Source: a virus. From it: a DNA stretch of 45,838 bases. The stretch spans positions 1 through 45,838 of the IMG/VR virus record IMGVR_UViG_3300025282_000063. One strand, written 5' to 3'. Numbering within the stretch: position 1 is the first letter of the stretch; each line of letters opens with the position of its first letter. Below the pieces are notes generated by a model. It saw nothing but the letters and a program-made list of their open reading frames with translations. It was not told where the DNA came from and ran no database searches. This document shows, one piece after another, positions 5,467 to 13,182 of this stretch. The translations under genes were made by a program, and so were the position numbers.

Positions 5467-6382
5467 TCATGATGTTATAGACTTTCAAGTTCAGAAGGTT
5501 CCACTCTACATCAATAACATGTTTGTTGGCGAGAACGGCACGTTAGATCGAGCCGACTGTCGGGAATATGGTGAGGTTCCCACTAGTATAGGTATGGGCA
5601 TAGAGAGGGACGATGGTACTATGCTGGGCATAGTCTCTGAAAATTATGAGGTCGTTCAGTACGACGACATCGTATCTCAAGTCGAGGAAGCCTTGGTCAT
5701 GTCCGGTATTGACATGGGTGATGCTGTCTTTGACACCAACGTCTATGGTGATGGATCTCAGCTTGAACTGAGAGCAAGATTCCCTGCCCATGAGCAAAGT
5801 ATTGATAACAATACTGATACTGTCGTTCCTGAGTTCTGTTTCAGGACTTCCCACAATCGAACATGGGCTAACAACGGCATGATGGGGCTGTGGCGTTCCA
5901 TGTGCTATAATACGCTTGTCAATGGTAACAAGCTTGCCTACATGTATGGGCGACACACCAAGAACTTCCATGTTCCATCGTTTGCTGCCAAGGTTAGGGG
6001 AGCGGCTAAGTACATTGCCAATGATGGTATTAACACCATGAGAGTATGGTATAATACCAAGGTGGGGAGAGATCAGGTTGTTAATCTTTTCACTAATACA
6101 CTGGCTGCTCGCATGGACAACGTGAAGAGGGAGAAGGTGGCCAACAAGGTGATGCTCTCCAACCTCATGAAGACCTTCGATGAGGAGAACAGACACCTCA
6201 TTGGAAGGGGTCGCTATGAGGGCTATGGCAAGCGGAATGAAGGTACACTCTGGACTGCCTATCAGGCGGCTACCTTCTGGTCAACACACACCGACAAACC
6301 CAGCACCAAGGTCTTGAGAGAAGACAAGGTACGCAAGATGTTAACGTCACCGAAGTGGAAAGCATTGGAGGAAGCGGCATGA
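5459..6382 (+). CDS. DUF932 family protein (307 aa)
   Basis: The middle N-terminal motif GIERDDGTMLGIVSENYEVVQ and the following pattern match the DUF932 family, common on phages, plasmids and other mobile elements and still without an established biochemical role. Length (about 310 residues) is normal and no domain seems missing. I chose ATG 5459 because AGGAG is 7 bases upstream; ATG 5453 would be only 2 bases from it. The gene overlaps its upstream neighbour and is followed by small genes without a gap. GC content is higher than in the flanking small genes. Confidence 0.85.
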   Translation: MFNHDVIDFQVQKVPLYINNMFVGENGTLDRADCREYGEVPTSIGMGIERDDGTMLGIVSENYEVVQYDDIVSQVEEALVMSGIDMGDAVFDTNVYGDGSQLELRARFPAHEQSIDNNTDTVVPEFCFRTSHNRTWANNGMMGLWRSMCYNTLVNGNKLAYMYGRHTKNFHVPSFAAKVRGAAKYIANDGINTMRVWYNTKVGRDQVVNLFTNTLAARMDNVKREKVANKVMLSNLMKTFDEENRHLIGRGRYEGYGKRNEGTLWTAYQAATFWSTHTDKPSTKVLREDKVRKMLTSPKWKALEEAA

Positions 6383-6588
6383 GCAAGACAAAGAACCGGA
6401 TGATGGACATGGAAGAGCATGTTTGGGATGCCATGAAGGGGGGATGGACCACCCTGGAGGAGGTGCAGTCCTATGTTAAGGATCATATGGACACGGTTGA
6501 TGAAGCCTATGTAGAGCAGGTCTTTCACGAATTGGATAATGAAGTCATCCCTTTTGATAACAAAGATAAAACTAAACTGATATTGTAA
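6379..6588 (+). CDS. Small acidic helical protein (69 aa)
   Basis: Start chosen at ATG 6379, which follows GGAGGAAGCGGC and overlaps the DUF932 stop by four bases; an upstream in-frame ATG at 6355 has no ribosome-binding site. The protein looks like a helix-turn-helix-like bundle (GGWTTLEEVQSYVKDHMD, DEAYVEQVFHELDN), similar in style to small winged-helix folds. DNA binding is possible but unproven. Confidence 0.65.
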   Translation: MSKTKNRMMDMEEHVWDAMKGGWTTLEEVQSYVKDHMDTVDEAYVEQVFHELDNEVIPFDNKDKTKLIL

Positions 6589-6777
6589 ATGTATATTATT
6601 GTTCAACATGATTATCTAGGAAGGTTTGATCTGGTGGATGCAATGATAAATGAGGATGGTAGTGCCTTGCAAACCTTCAAAACAGAGGAGGATGCCAGAA
6701 AATTTTTGTACCGACACGGCCTGGAGGATTTTGAAGACGGCTATCCCCATCAGATAAGGGTGTGCCGTCTACATTAA
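6589..6777 (+). CDS. Small protein (62 aa)
   Basis: The ATG follows the previous stop directly, so expression by coupling is likely; no clear Shine-Dalgarno site is seen. It has a beta-helix-beta outline (MYIIVQHD, EEDARKFLYRHG, HQIRVCRL) like short phage proteins of unknown role. A similar layout occurs in the 60-residue protein at 7587. Confidence 0.6.
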   Translation: MYIIVQHDYLGRFDLVDAMINEDGSALQTFKTEEDARKFLYRHGLEDFEDGYPHQIRVCRLH

Positions 6778-6809
6778 TTTTCTTCTTGACATTCACTTGA
6801 AAGGAGTGT

Positions 6810-6986
6810 ATGATGACCACCCCTGAAGAGATAGAAGAGATACATAGGATAAGAAGGGAACTCAGAAAGGAGTTTCCATCTCATGTATTGAAGCAGATCT
6901 ATAGAGTTGAGCAAGAGTTAGAAGTATTAAGAGATCGTGTAAACCAATTAATTAAATTACTTGATGACAAGGAAGGAAAGATTTAA
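6810..6986 (+). CDS. Coiled-coil peptide (58 aa)
   Basis: AAGGAG lies 4 bases before the ATG at 6810 (7 before the second ATG at 6813, which may be the real start). The peptide is almost wholly helical with heptad-like leucines and valines (QIYRVEQELEVLRDRVNQL), consistent with a dimeric coiled coil. It is followed 3 bases later by a second coiled-coil gene, so the two may pair. Function unknown. Confidence 0.7.
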   Translation: MMTTPEEIEEIHRIRRELRKEFPSHVLKQIYRVEQELEVLRDRVNQLIKLLDDKEGKI

Positions 6987-6989
6987 AAG

Positions 6990-7169
6990 ATGATTGATAA
7001 AAGAGAAATCACAGAGTTAAAAGTCCTTCAAAATCAAGTTAGCCAACTTAAAAAGATTGCGGAAAATAAAGATATTGAAATTAAAAAACTTAGAAAAGAA
7101 TTGAGTGAGGTGAAGCAAGATAGAAGTAACACTCTTTTAACATGGGCAGAAATAGATGACAAAGAATAG
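6990..7169 (+). CDS. Coiled-coil peptide (59 aa)
   Basis: The ATG is 3 bases after the previous stop and the gene overlaps the next start by 14 bases. Lys/Glu-rich heptads (LKVLQNQVSQLKKI, IEIKKLRKELSEV) point to a coiled coil. It is AT-rich, like the surrounding small genes. No family recognised. Possible partner of the neighbouring coiled-coil peptide. Confidence 0.65.
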   Translation: MIDKREITELKVLQNQVSQLKKIAENKDIEIKKLRKELSEVKQDRSNTLLTWAEIDDKE

Positions 7170-7392
7170 CGATCATTCGTTTGATCTTTATTATCTAGAT
7201 GATTATCGAAACCTGAAGGAGGATAAGGAAGTTGAAGACGAAGAAACCGACAGAGTATATGTAACTGTTGTGAGTGAGGATTGTGAAATAACTATACCCA
7301 AAAGTCTTTGGGACTTCATGGAAGATAGTGGTTATGATCCTTCCAAGATTGAAGAGTTTGATAAATTTTTACATGAGCTAGAGGAAGACTGA
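7156..7392 (+). CDS. Acidic small protein (78 aa)
   Basis: Very acidic (more than 25 Asp/Glu), with a beta segment (RVYVTVVSEDCEITI) and a helical end. Acidic phage early proteins sometimes mimic DNA to block host proteins, but no such homology is recognised here. It overlaps both neighbours by short stretches, as usual in this operon. Confidence 0.65.
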   Translation: MTKNSDHSFDLYYLDDYRNLKEDKEVEDEETDRVYVTVVSEDCEITIPKSLWDFMEDSGYDPSKIEEFDKFLHELEED

Positions 7393-7577
7393 TGGCTAAA
7401 AACTTATGGCAAAAAGAACGTAACAATATCTTTAGGGATCTTGTTAAACAATACGTTGATGAAGGGTATGATGCCAAGGAAGCCAAGAGACTCTCCAAGA
7501 GAGAGCTTGATGAAATCATGGAGGATAGGGAAGACTTTGTTAATAGATTATGGAATCAATCGTATGATAATGATTAG
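7392..7577 (+). CDS. Charged helical small protein (61 aa)
   Basis: Its ATG overlaps the previous TGA (TGATG). The protein is highly charged and helical throughout, with no cysteines and no membrane segment. A helix with the pattern DEGYDAKEAKRLSKRELDEIM resembles small phage host-interaction peptides in style only. Function unknown. Confidence 0.65.
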   Translation: MAKNLWQKERNNIFRDLVKQYVDEGYDAKEAKRLSKRELDEIMEDREDFVNRLWNQSYDND

Positions 7578-7586
7578 GATTACTGT

Positions 7587-7769
7587 ATGTGGAATTTAAT
7601 TGTAAATTATGATGGGCGTTCCGCCTTGGTAAGTACGTTCCCAACAAGGAGGGACGCCCAAAATGAAATAGATAATCGGGTATGTCTTACCCAACATCTG
7701 AGATATAATCCTAAGAAAATATATAAAATTAAAAAAGAGTACAGTAAGGAACGTAAGAACTCTAGTTGA
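7587..7769 (+). CDS. Small basic protein (60 aa)
   Basis: Starts at ATG 7587 with little Shine-Dalgarno signal (AGGATTACTGT upstream). Beta strand (MWNLIVNYDG), then RRDAQNEIDNR helix and a Lys-rich tail. Similar in outline to the 62-residue protein at 6589. Function unknown. Confidence 0.6.
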   Translation: MWNLIVNYDGRSALVSTFPTRRDAQNEIDNRVCLTQHLRYNPKKIYKIKKEYSKERKNSS

Positions 7770-7784
7770 CTGAAGGAGATAAAG

Positions 7785-7979
7785 GTGGAAATCCTAATTG
7801 AAATATACAAAGAGAAATATAGAAACGCACCAAAAATAATCTTTAAAGATAGTTATAAAGAGCTTGACACACTAGGTAAACTTAGTTTATTATCAAGCGT
7901 AGAAAAAGAATTAGCTGGTTATAAAAGAGAACTTACTGAATCTTTTTTTAAAAAGATGACTCCTGAAATGGAGAGTTGA
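7785..7979 (+). CDS. Small helical protein (64 aa), GTG start
   Basis: GTG at 7785 follows GAAGGAGATAAAG. The protein is Lys/Glu-rich and helical, and the DNA is AT-rich. It ends one base before the primase-helicase ATG, so the two are likely co-translated. No family recognised. Confidence 0.65.
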   Translation: MEILIEIYKEKYRNAPKIIFKDSYKELDTLGKLSLLSSVEKELAGYKRELTESFFKKMTPEMES

Positions 7980-7980
7980 T

Positions 7981-9627
7981 ATGTCCAGTGAAAGTGTCTA
8001 TGAAGGTCATGAGGCTTGTCCCTCTTGCGGGTCCAGTGATGCCAATGCAAGATATTCAGACGGCCACTTGTATTGTTACAGTTGTGAAACCTACATCAGG
8101 GGTAATCAGAATGGAGAGGATATGCAGCTAAATACTATTCAGCTAGATGCACAGACAAAGAAATCTCAACCAACCTCAACTGGATCTCTAGGAGATATAT
8201 CAGATAGAAAGATTAGTAAGGAGACATGTAAGAAATATAATACCTACCTCCAAAAATCTGGAGCAACCATTACCCACCACATCTATCAGTATTTTGATCG
8301 GGATGGTCATCACATAGCCAACAAGGTCAGACGAACAGAAGATAAAAACTTCTGGACTGAAGGACCAATAGGCAATGCTGTACTGTTTGGTCAGAATATA
8401 TTTAACCAGGGCGGGAAGTTTGTCACCGTTTGTGAAGGCGAGCTGGATGCCATGTCTGCATATGAAATGCTAGGCTCCAAGTGGCCGGTGATCTCCATCA
8501 GGAATGGGGCAGCAGCAGCCTCAGAGAACTGTAAGAAATCTCTGGATTACCTGAACAAGTTTGATAATATAGTATTATGCTTTGATAATGACAAGCAAGG
8601 AAAGGAAGCAGAGAAAAAGGTAGCCCAGTTATTTGAGCCGAACAAGTGTAAGATTATGTCTCTGAACATGAAAGATGCCAACGAGTATCTGAAGACGGGT
8701 CAAAGACAAAAGTTTGTTGAAGCATGGTGGAACTCCAGAACCTATACTCCTGCCGGTATCATAAACCTTGATGACATTGGCCCGGAACTATACGAAGAAA
8801 ATTATTGTGAGACCTGCTCCTATCCTTGGAGCAAGATGAATGAGAAAACATATGGTATGAGGACGGGAGAGCTTGTCACGTTCTGTAGCGGTGCTGGGAT
8901 GGGCAAGAGCAGCATCACCAGAGAGTTGATGCATCACATCATGGGCAACACTGAAGATAACATTGGTGTGCTGGCCCTGGAAGAGAGTACGCACAATACC
9001 ATCTTCAATATCATGAGCGTGGAAGCCAACGCCAGATTATATATCAGGGAAGTACGAGAACAATTCTCAATGGAGCAACTGGAGGAATGGAGAAAGAAAA
9101 CTGTTGGCGGCAAGAAGTTCTTTGCCTTCGATCATTTTGGTTCTATTGAGAATCATGAAATACTTGATCGGGTCAGATTCATGGCCAAGGCTCTGGATTG
9201 TAAGTGGATATTCCTAGATCATTTGTCTATCTTGGTGTCCGGTCAAGAAGATTATGGTGATGAGAGAAAAACTATTGATGTTCTCATGACCAAGCTGAGA
9301 TCCCTCGTAGAAGAAACTGGAGTGGGGCTGTTACTTGTCAGTCACCTACGCCGCCCCAGTGGCGACCGTGGACATGAGGAGGGCAAGGAGGTGTCTCTGT
9401 CCCACCTGCGTGGATCTGCCAGCATCGCTCACCTCTCTGATAGTGTCATAGCCTTGGAGCGTAACCAACAGGCAGACGATGAGATCGAGGCCAACACCAC
9501 CACCATTCGTATTCTGAAGAATCGTTACACAGGAGACACTGGTGTAGCTTGCTACTTGCATTATGACAAAGAAACTGGTAGAATGACACAGATAGATAAT
9601 CCCTTCTTGGGGGATGATAATGAATAG
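7981..9627 (+). CDS. T7 gp4-like DNA primase-helicase
   Basis: Primes lagging-strand synthesis and unwinds DNA at the fork. The N-terminal zinc ribbon has Cys13, Cys16, Cys32 and Cys35. A TOPRIM domain follows with CEGELD (Glu152) and FDND (Asp202, Asp204). The C-terminal RecA-like hexameric helicase has Walker A GAGMGKSS (304-311) and a Walker B-like WIFLDH (Asp413). At 548 residues it is close to T7 gp4 (566). The conserved Arg-rich loop near SHLRRPSGD also fits DnaB-type helicases. It heads the replication block and is followed by an overlapping cysteine-rich gene. Confidence 0.95.
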   Translation: MSSESVYEGHEACPSCGSSDANARYSDGHLYCYSCETYIRGNQNGEDMQLNTIQLDAQTKKSQPTSTGSLGDISDRKISKETCKKYNTYLQKSGATITHHIYQYFDRDGHHIANKVRRTEDKNFWTEGPIGNAVLFGQNIFNQGGKFVTVCEGELDAMSAYEMLGSKWPVISIRNGAAAASENCKKSLDYLNKFDNIVLCFDNDKQGKEAEKKVAQLFEPNKCKIMSLNMKDANEYLKTGQRQKFVEAWWNSRTYTPAGIINLDDIGPELYEENYCETCSYPWSKMNEKTYGMRTGELVTFCSGAGMGKSSITRELMHHIMGNTEDNIGVLALEESTHNTIFNIMSVEANARLYIREVREQFSMEQLEEWRKKTVGGKKFFAFDHFGSIENHEILDRVRFMAKALDCKWIFLDHLSILVSGQEDYGDERKTIDVLMTKLRSLVEETGVGLLLVSHLRRPSGDRGHEEGKEVSLSHLRGSASIAHLSDSVIALERNQQADDEIEANTTTIRILKNRYTGDTGVACYLHYDKETGRMTQIDNPFLGDDNE

Positions 9628-10462
9628 CTCTTCAAAGACAAACTTTTTTGCGGCACTTTTTTGTGAAAGTTGCGATGGAACTAATTCAAATTGTCCCACT
9701 TGTAAGGGGTGTGGTTGGTATATTGTTTTGGAAACACAATGTAAAACTACTGAGGAGGTGGAAGAAAAACATGAAAAATTAGGAGATAACTTTTATTTGT
9801 GTTGTCATGCTGAATATGTTTTAAATCCTCGGAATAAATCAAACTGGGTCAACGCAATAAAGGAAAACTTTACTGAAGATGAAATAAATAATGCTATTGA
9901 TTGGAACTGGGTAAGAGATAATCCAATTCAGGAGAACAGAGAAACTTTTAATAGAGTTCGTAAAACTAAACATCTCGAATATTTTATTGAAAGGATTCTT
10001 GAATTATCTGAAGCCGACACATGGGAAGAGGCAAAACTAGAATGGAAATTAGATAGGATTGATTTTACAACAAAAGAGAAAGGGGAAAGTTGTTTGTGTG
10101 GTAAGACTCCCATATGTGAGTTGTGTCAAATTACGAATTCTCTTAATGGTAATTCAACTCAGGTAGGTAATGTTTGTATAGATAAATTTACAGACTTACC
10201 ATCTAATCTAATCTTTACAAACATAAAAAAAGTATTGGAAGATATAGATAAATCTTTCAATGAGGCGACAATCGAATACATCTATGAAAGGGGTTGGATT
10301 AATGAATGGGAATGTGGATTTTTAATTAATACAAAACGAAAAAGAAAATTAACTAATAAACAATACAATAAAAGAGTTTCTATTAACAGAAAAATTTTAC
10401 GCAAATTTAATATAGAAGGAAACTATGTAAGCCAAGGAGAGGAAAAGACAGATGAGAGTTAA
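9614..10462 (+). CDS. Cysteine-rich AT-rich inserted protein (282 aa)
   Basis: I do not recognise the whole protein. An N-terminal CESCDGTNSNCPTCKGCGW segment is a DnaJ-type or zinc-ribbon cysteine cluster. A C-terminal segment around residues 155-192 (CLCGKTPICELC, then QVGNVCIDKF) is a second probable zinc site, of a kind seen in several phage and plasmid proteins. The gene is clearly more AT-rich and Asn/Lys-rich than the primase and polymerase around it, which suggests recent acquisition. It overlaps the primase end by 14 bases and the next nuclease by 11. Start could be 9614 or 9620. A single-strand or tRNA/RNA-binding function is possible but unproven. Confidence 0.7.
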   Translation: MIMNSSSKTNFFAALFCESCDGTNSNCPTCKGCGWYIVLETQCKTTEEVEEKHEKLGDNFYLCCHAEYVLNPRNKSNWVNAIKENFTEDEINNAIDWNWVRDNPIQENRETFNRVRKTKHLEYFIERILELSEADTWEEAKLEWKLDRIDFTTKEKGESCLCGKTPICELCQITNSLNGNSTQVGNVCIDKFTDLPSNLIFTNIKKVLEDIDKSFNEATIEYIYERGWINEWECGFLINTKRKRKLTNKQYNKRVSINRKILRKFNIEGNYVSQGEEKTDES

Positions 10463-10928
10463 AAAACCATTTGATAAAGCACTTTACGACAGAGCCGACA
10501 CGAAAGCCAAGCAGTGCATGGTAGGTTGGTTGAAGGAGAATGACCATACCAACATCTCCACCAACGAGACAACTTACTTTGATATTATATGTAGGGTAAA
10601 TGATAGTGCTGCCGACAGAATCCTCTATGAAGTAGAGATAAAATATTCTTGGCGAGGAGAGTGGCCCGACTCTTGGGATGAAATACGAATACCTGAGAGG
10701 AAGAGGAGACTGCTAAACAAGTGGCAGGAAGAATGTCCTGATGACGTACTAACCTTTGTTGTCTTCAGGAATGACTGCAAGAAGGCATGGCACATAGACG
10801 GCCATACGCTTTTGAATTGTGAGGTCAAGGAAGCCTCGAACCGAAACATTCAGAAAGGAGAGAAGTTCTTCCACATCCCTGTCAGTGATGCTTACATGAT
10901 GGATATGACCTATGAAAGCGGTAGTTGA
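10452..10928 (+). CDS. PD-(D/E)XK-type nuclease-like protein (158 aa)
   Basis: Asp44 (YFDII) followed by Glu62-x-Lys64 (EVEIKYSW) is the PD-(D/E)XK signature, in a beta-strand context. Such proteins in phages act as recombination or junction endonucleases, like T7 gp3 in role. The length fits a single nuclease domain. It overlaps the polymerase start by 17 bases and sits in the replication block, which supports a DNA metabolism role. The exact activity is inferred. Confidence 0.65.
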   Translation: MRVKKPFDKALYDRADTKAKQCMVGWLKENDHTNISTNETTYFDIICRVNDSAADRILYEVEIKYSWRGEWPDSWDEIRIPERKRRLLNKWQEECPDDVLTFVVFRNDCKKAWHIDGHTLLNCEVKEASNRNIQKGEKFFHIPVSDAYMMDMTYESGS

Positions 10929-12546
10929 TATTGAAACAGACGGGCTGGATGCAACCAAGATACATTGCATAGTAGCGCAGAATTATCAGACAGGAGAAAA
11001 ACGCCAATGGATTGAAGAAGAGTGTCTACAATTTGGAGGATGGGCCAGTCGAATAGATCAGTTTATTATGCATAACGGTCTCAGCTTCGATGCGCCCATC
11101 CTCAACAGGCTTGCCAATGCTAAAATAAAACCATCCCAAGTCAGAGATACACTGGTGGAATCTCAGTTATATAATCCTGTCCGACTGGGTGGTCACTCCC
11201 TGGAAGCTTGGGGAAATAGGCTGGACTATTCCAAAGGAGATCTCAATGAGTTCGATGAGTATAGCGAGGAGATGCTTGCCTATTGTATTAGAGATGCTGA
11301 ACTTACCAAAAGATTGGCGATGCTTCTGGAGGAGGAGGGAAAGAGATTTGGCTCGAAAGCTTATGAGTTGGAGCGTGATGTAAGGATTATCATAGACAAG
11401 CAAGAGCGTAATGGCTTTGCCTTTAACCTCATGGAAGGTCAGCTTCTCTTGGCCAAGCTGGAGGATGAACAACACCAACTTAAAGAACAAGCCAATGAGA
11501 TGTTCAAGCCTACGGAAAAGAAACTTAAAACCAAGACAAAGTATATACCCTTCAACATTGCCAGTCGCAAACAGATAGCTGAACGCCTGATGGAGAGGGG
11601 CTGGAAACCAGACAAGTACACCGACAAAGATAATATTATTATTACTGAGGAAGTTCTTTCCAACATCAAGGATATGCCGGAAGCCCAGATGTTCAGTAGA
11701 TATTTCCTTCTGCAAAAACGCACTGGTCTTCTCAAGGCATGGGTACAGGAGTGTCAAGAGGATGGGCGGGTTCATGGCAGGGTGATGACTCTTCGTACTA
11801 TCACAGGACGTATGGCGCACCACAAGCCTAACATGGCCCAAGTACCGGCTGTCTACAGTCCCTTTGGTGAGGAATGCAGATCACTCTGGACAGTCACCAA
11901 CCCACAGACACATCAACTTGTGGGGACTGATGCCAGTGGTCTGGAGCTACGCTGTCTGGCACACTACATGGATGATACAACATTCACAAATGAAGTTCTC
12001 ACAGGTGATGTACACACAGCCAATCAGAAGGCAGCGGGACTGGGCAATAGAGCACAAGCAAAAACATTTATATATGCATTCCTATATGGAGCTGGCCCAG
12101 CCAAGATAGGAAAGATTGTGGGCGGCAATGCAAAGAGTGGTCAGCAACTTATAAGTAAGTTTCTAGGGAACATGCCAGCCTTGAAGAGACTACGCTCCAA
12201 TATACAGGAAGCAGCCCAGAGCGGTACAATCAGAGGTCTGGATGGCCGTAGACTACACATCAGATCGGAACATGCGGCACTCAATACGCTTTTGCAGGGA
12301 GCTGGTGCCATTGTCTGCAAGCAATGGTTGGTGGAGATGGACAAGAGAATACGAAGGTCTGGGCTGGATGCTCGACTGGTGGTGTCAGTACACGATGAAT
12401 ACCAGTTTGAGGTAGCCAAGCCTGACATAGGAAGGTTCACTCAGGTAACAAAGGAGGCCATGAAAGAGACACAGGAAGTAATGAATTTCAGATGTGATCT
12501 TGATTGTGATTACAAGATTGGAAATAATTGGGCAGAGACACATTAG
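10912..12546 (+). CDS. Family A DNA polymerase (544 aa)
   Basis: Replicates the phage genome. The N-terminal 3'-5' exonuclease has Asp6-x-Glu8 (VDIETDG), a FDAPIL motif and an Asp-containing AYCIRDAEL motif. Polymerase motif A is DASGLELR (Asp340). Motif B is RAQAKTFIYAFLYG (Arg380, Lys384, Tyr388, Tyr392). Motif C is VHDE (His494-Glu496). Tyr388 aligns with E. coli Pol I residue 762, and Tyr there is typical of virulent phages. At 544 residues it is shorter than T7 gp5 (704), so the thumb or thioredoxin-binding insertion is likely absent. Immediately downstream is the promoter for the SSB gene. Confidence 0.95.
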   Translation: MKAVVDIETDGLDATKIHCIVAQNYQTGEKRQWIEEECLQFGGWASRIDQFIMHNGLSFDAPILNRLANAKIKPSQVRDTLVESQLYNPVRLGGHSLEAWGNRLDYSKGDLNEFDEYSEEMLAYCIRDAELTKRLAMLLEEEGKRFGSKAYELERDVRIIIDKQERNGFAFNLMEGQLLLAKLEDEQHQLKEQANEMFKPTEKKLKTKTKYIPFNIASRKQIAERLMERGWKPDKYTDKDNIIITEEVLSNIKDMPEAQMFSRYFLLQKRTGLLKAWVQECQEDGRVHGRVMTLRTITGRMAHHKPNMAQVPAVYSPFGEECRSLWTVTNPQTHQLVGTDASGLELRCLAHYMDDTTFTNEVLTGDVHTANQKAAGLGNRAQAKTFIYAFLYGAGPAKIGKIVGGNAKSGQQLISKFLGNMPALKRLRSNIQEAAQSGTIRGLDGRRLHIRSEHAALNTLLQGAGAIVCKQWLVEMDKRIRRSGLDARLVVSVHDEYQFEVAKPDIGRFTQVTKEAMKETQEVMNFRCDLDCDYKIGNNWAETH

Positions 12547-12549
12547 TTG

Positions 12550-12578
12550 TTGACATGCCTATTTCAGTGTGCTATAAT
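12550..12578 (+). promoter_or_regulatory. Consensus sigma70 promoter for SSB
   Basis: TTGACA (12550-12555), a 17-base spacer and TATAAT (12573-12578): perfect consensus in all three parts. It begins 4 bases after the polymerase stop. The leader to the ATG at 12660 contains two short hairpins (GCGGA-ATGA-TCCGC and GCTGC/GCAGC). This would give extra, host-driven expression of SSB, needed in bulk. Confidence 0.9.
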
Positions 12579-12659
12579 ATGCGTATTGTTAGTGGTAGTA
12601 AACATTTGCGGAATGATCCGCTTCATAGCTGCGATGGGCAGCATAAAGGAGAACGAAAC

Positions 12660-13124
12660 ATGAATGAGCCTATTTATATTACTGGAAAATGCTACTGGGC
12701 CTGTGTTGTGGAGCCAAACACAAAGTTTGAGGAGCACTCTTGGTCAATCCAGGTAGTTGTTGATGACGACAACCGACCTCTCATCGAAAAGGCTGGTATC
12801 AAAATCAATAACAAGGATGACGAACGTGGTGATTTTGTTACTGTCAAACGTAAGGTACTGAAGAGGGATGGCACTTCCAATCGTGCGCCCTTTGTTAAAG
12901 ATTCCCAGAATAATTCTTGGGATGATACCCTCATTGGGAATGGTAGCGTTGTGAGAGTACGAGCAATTCCCTATCAGTGGAAGTTTGCTGGCAAGACTGG
13001 TGTGTCAGCAGATTTGAGTGCTGTGCAGGTTATTGATCTAGTATCATATACACCTCAAGCAGCAGACTTTCCCGTAGTGGAAGGAGGTTATGTTAATGAA
13101 AATGCCGAGAGCGTACCCTTTTAA
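12660..13124 (+). CDS. Single-stranded DNA-binding protein, gp2.5-like (154 aa)
   Basis: Start at ATG 12660 after AAAGGAGAACGAAAC; the longer frame from 12528 would overlap the polymerase and the promoter. The sequence reads as an OB fold (SIQVVVDDDN, VTVKRKVL, VVRVRAIPYQW, VSADLSAVQVIDL) and resembles T7 gp2.5-type SSBs of marine podoviruses. The acidic C-terminus ends in Phe (ENAESVPF), like the tail gp2.5 uses to contact polymerase and helicase. It has its own promoter and terminator, so it can be expressed independently. Confidence 0.8.
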   Translation: MNEPIYITGKCYWACVVEPNTKFEEHSWSIQVVVDDDNRPLIEKAGIKINNKDDERGDFVTVKRKVLKRDGTSNRAPFVKDSQNNSWDDTLIGNGSVVRVRAIPYQWKFAGKTGVSADLSAVQVIDLVSYTPQAADFPVVEGGYVNENAESVPF

Positions 13125-13141
13125 TAGCTAGAAAGGTGGGG

Positions 13142-13177
13142 GAGAGTGTTGCCGGTGGTGACACTCTCTCTCGTTTT
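13142..13177 (+). terminator. Intrinsic terminator after SSB
   Basis: GAGAGTGT (13142-13149) pairs with ACACTCTC (13161-13168) around an 11-base loop, followed by TCTCGTTTT. The T-run is short, so some read-through to the exonuclease gene is likely. It fits the strong SSB promoter upstream. Confidence 0.7.
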
Positions 13178-13182
13178 AACCC

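Noticed and set aside
5543-6196. 217-residue - strand frame opposite DUF932
   Set aside because: Shadow of a clear DUF932 gene; no ribosome-binding site.
6786-6813. TTGACA with TATGAT at 17 bases, promoter-like
   Set aside because: The -10 overlaps the start codon and ribosome-binding site of the gene at 6810, so a transcript would start within that gene.
11167-11841. 224-residue - strand frame inside the DNA polymerase
   Set aside because: The + strand has all family A polymerase motifs; the reverse frame has shadow composition.
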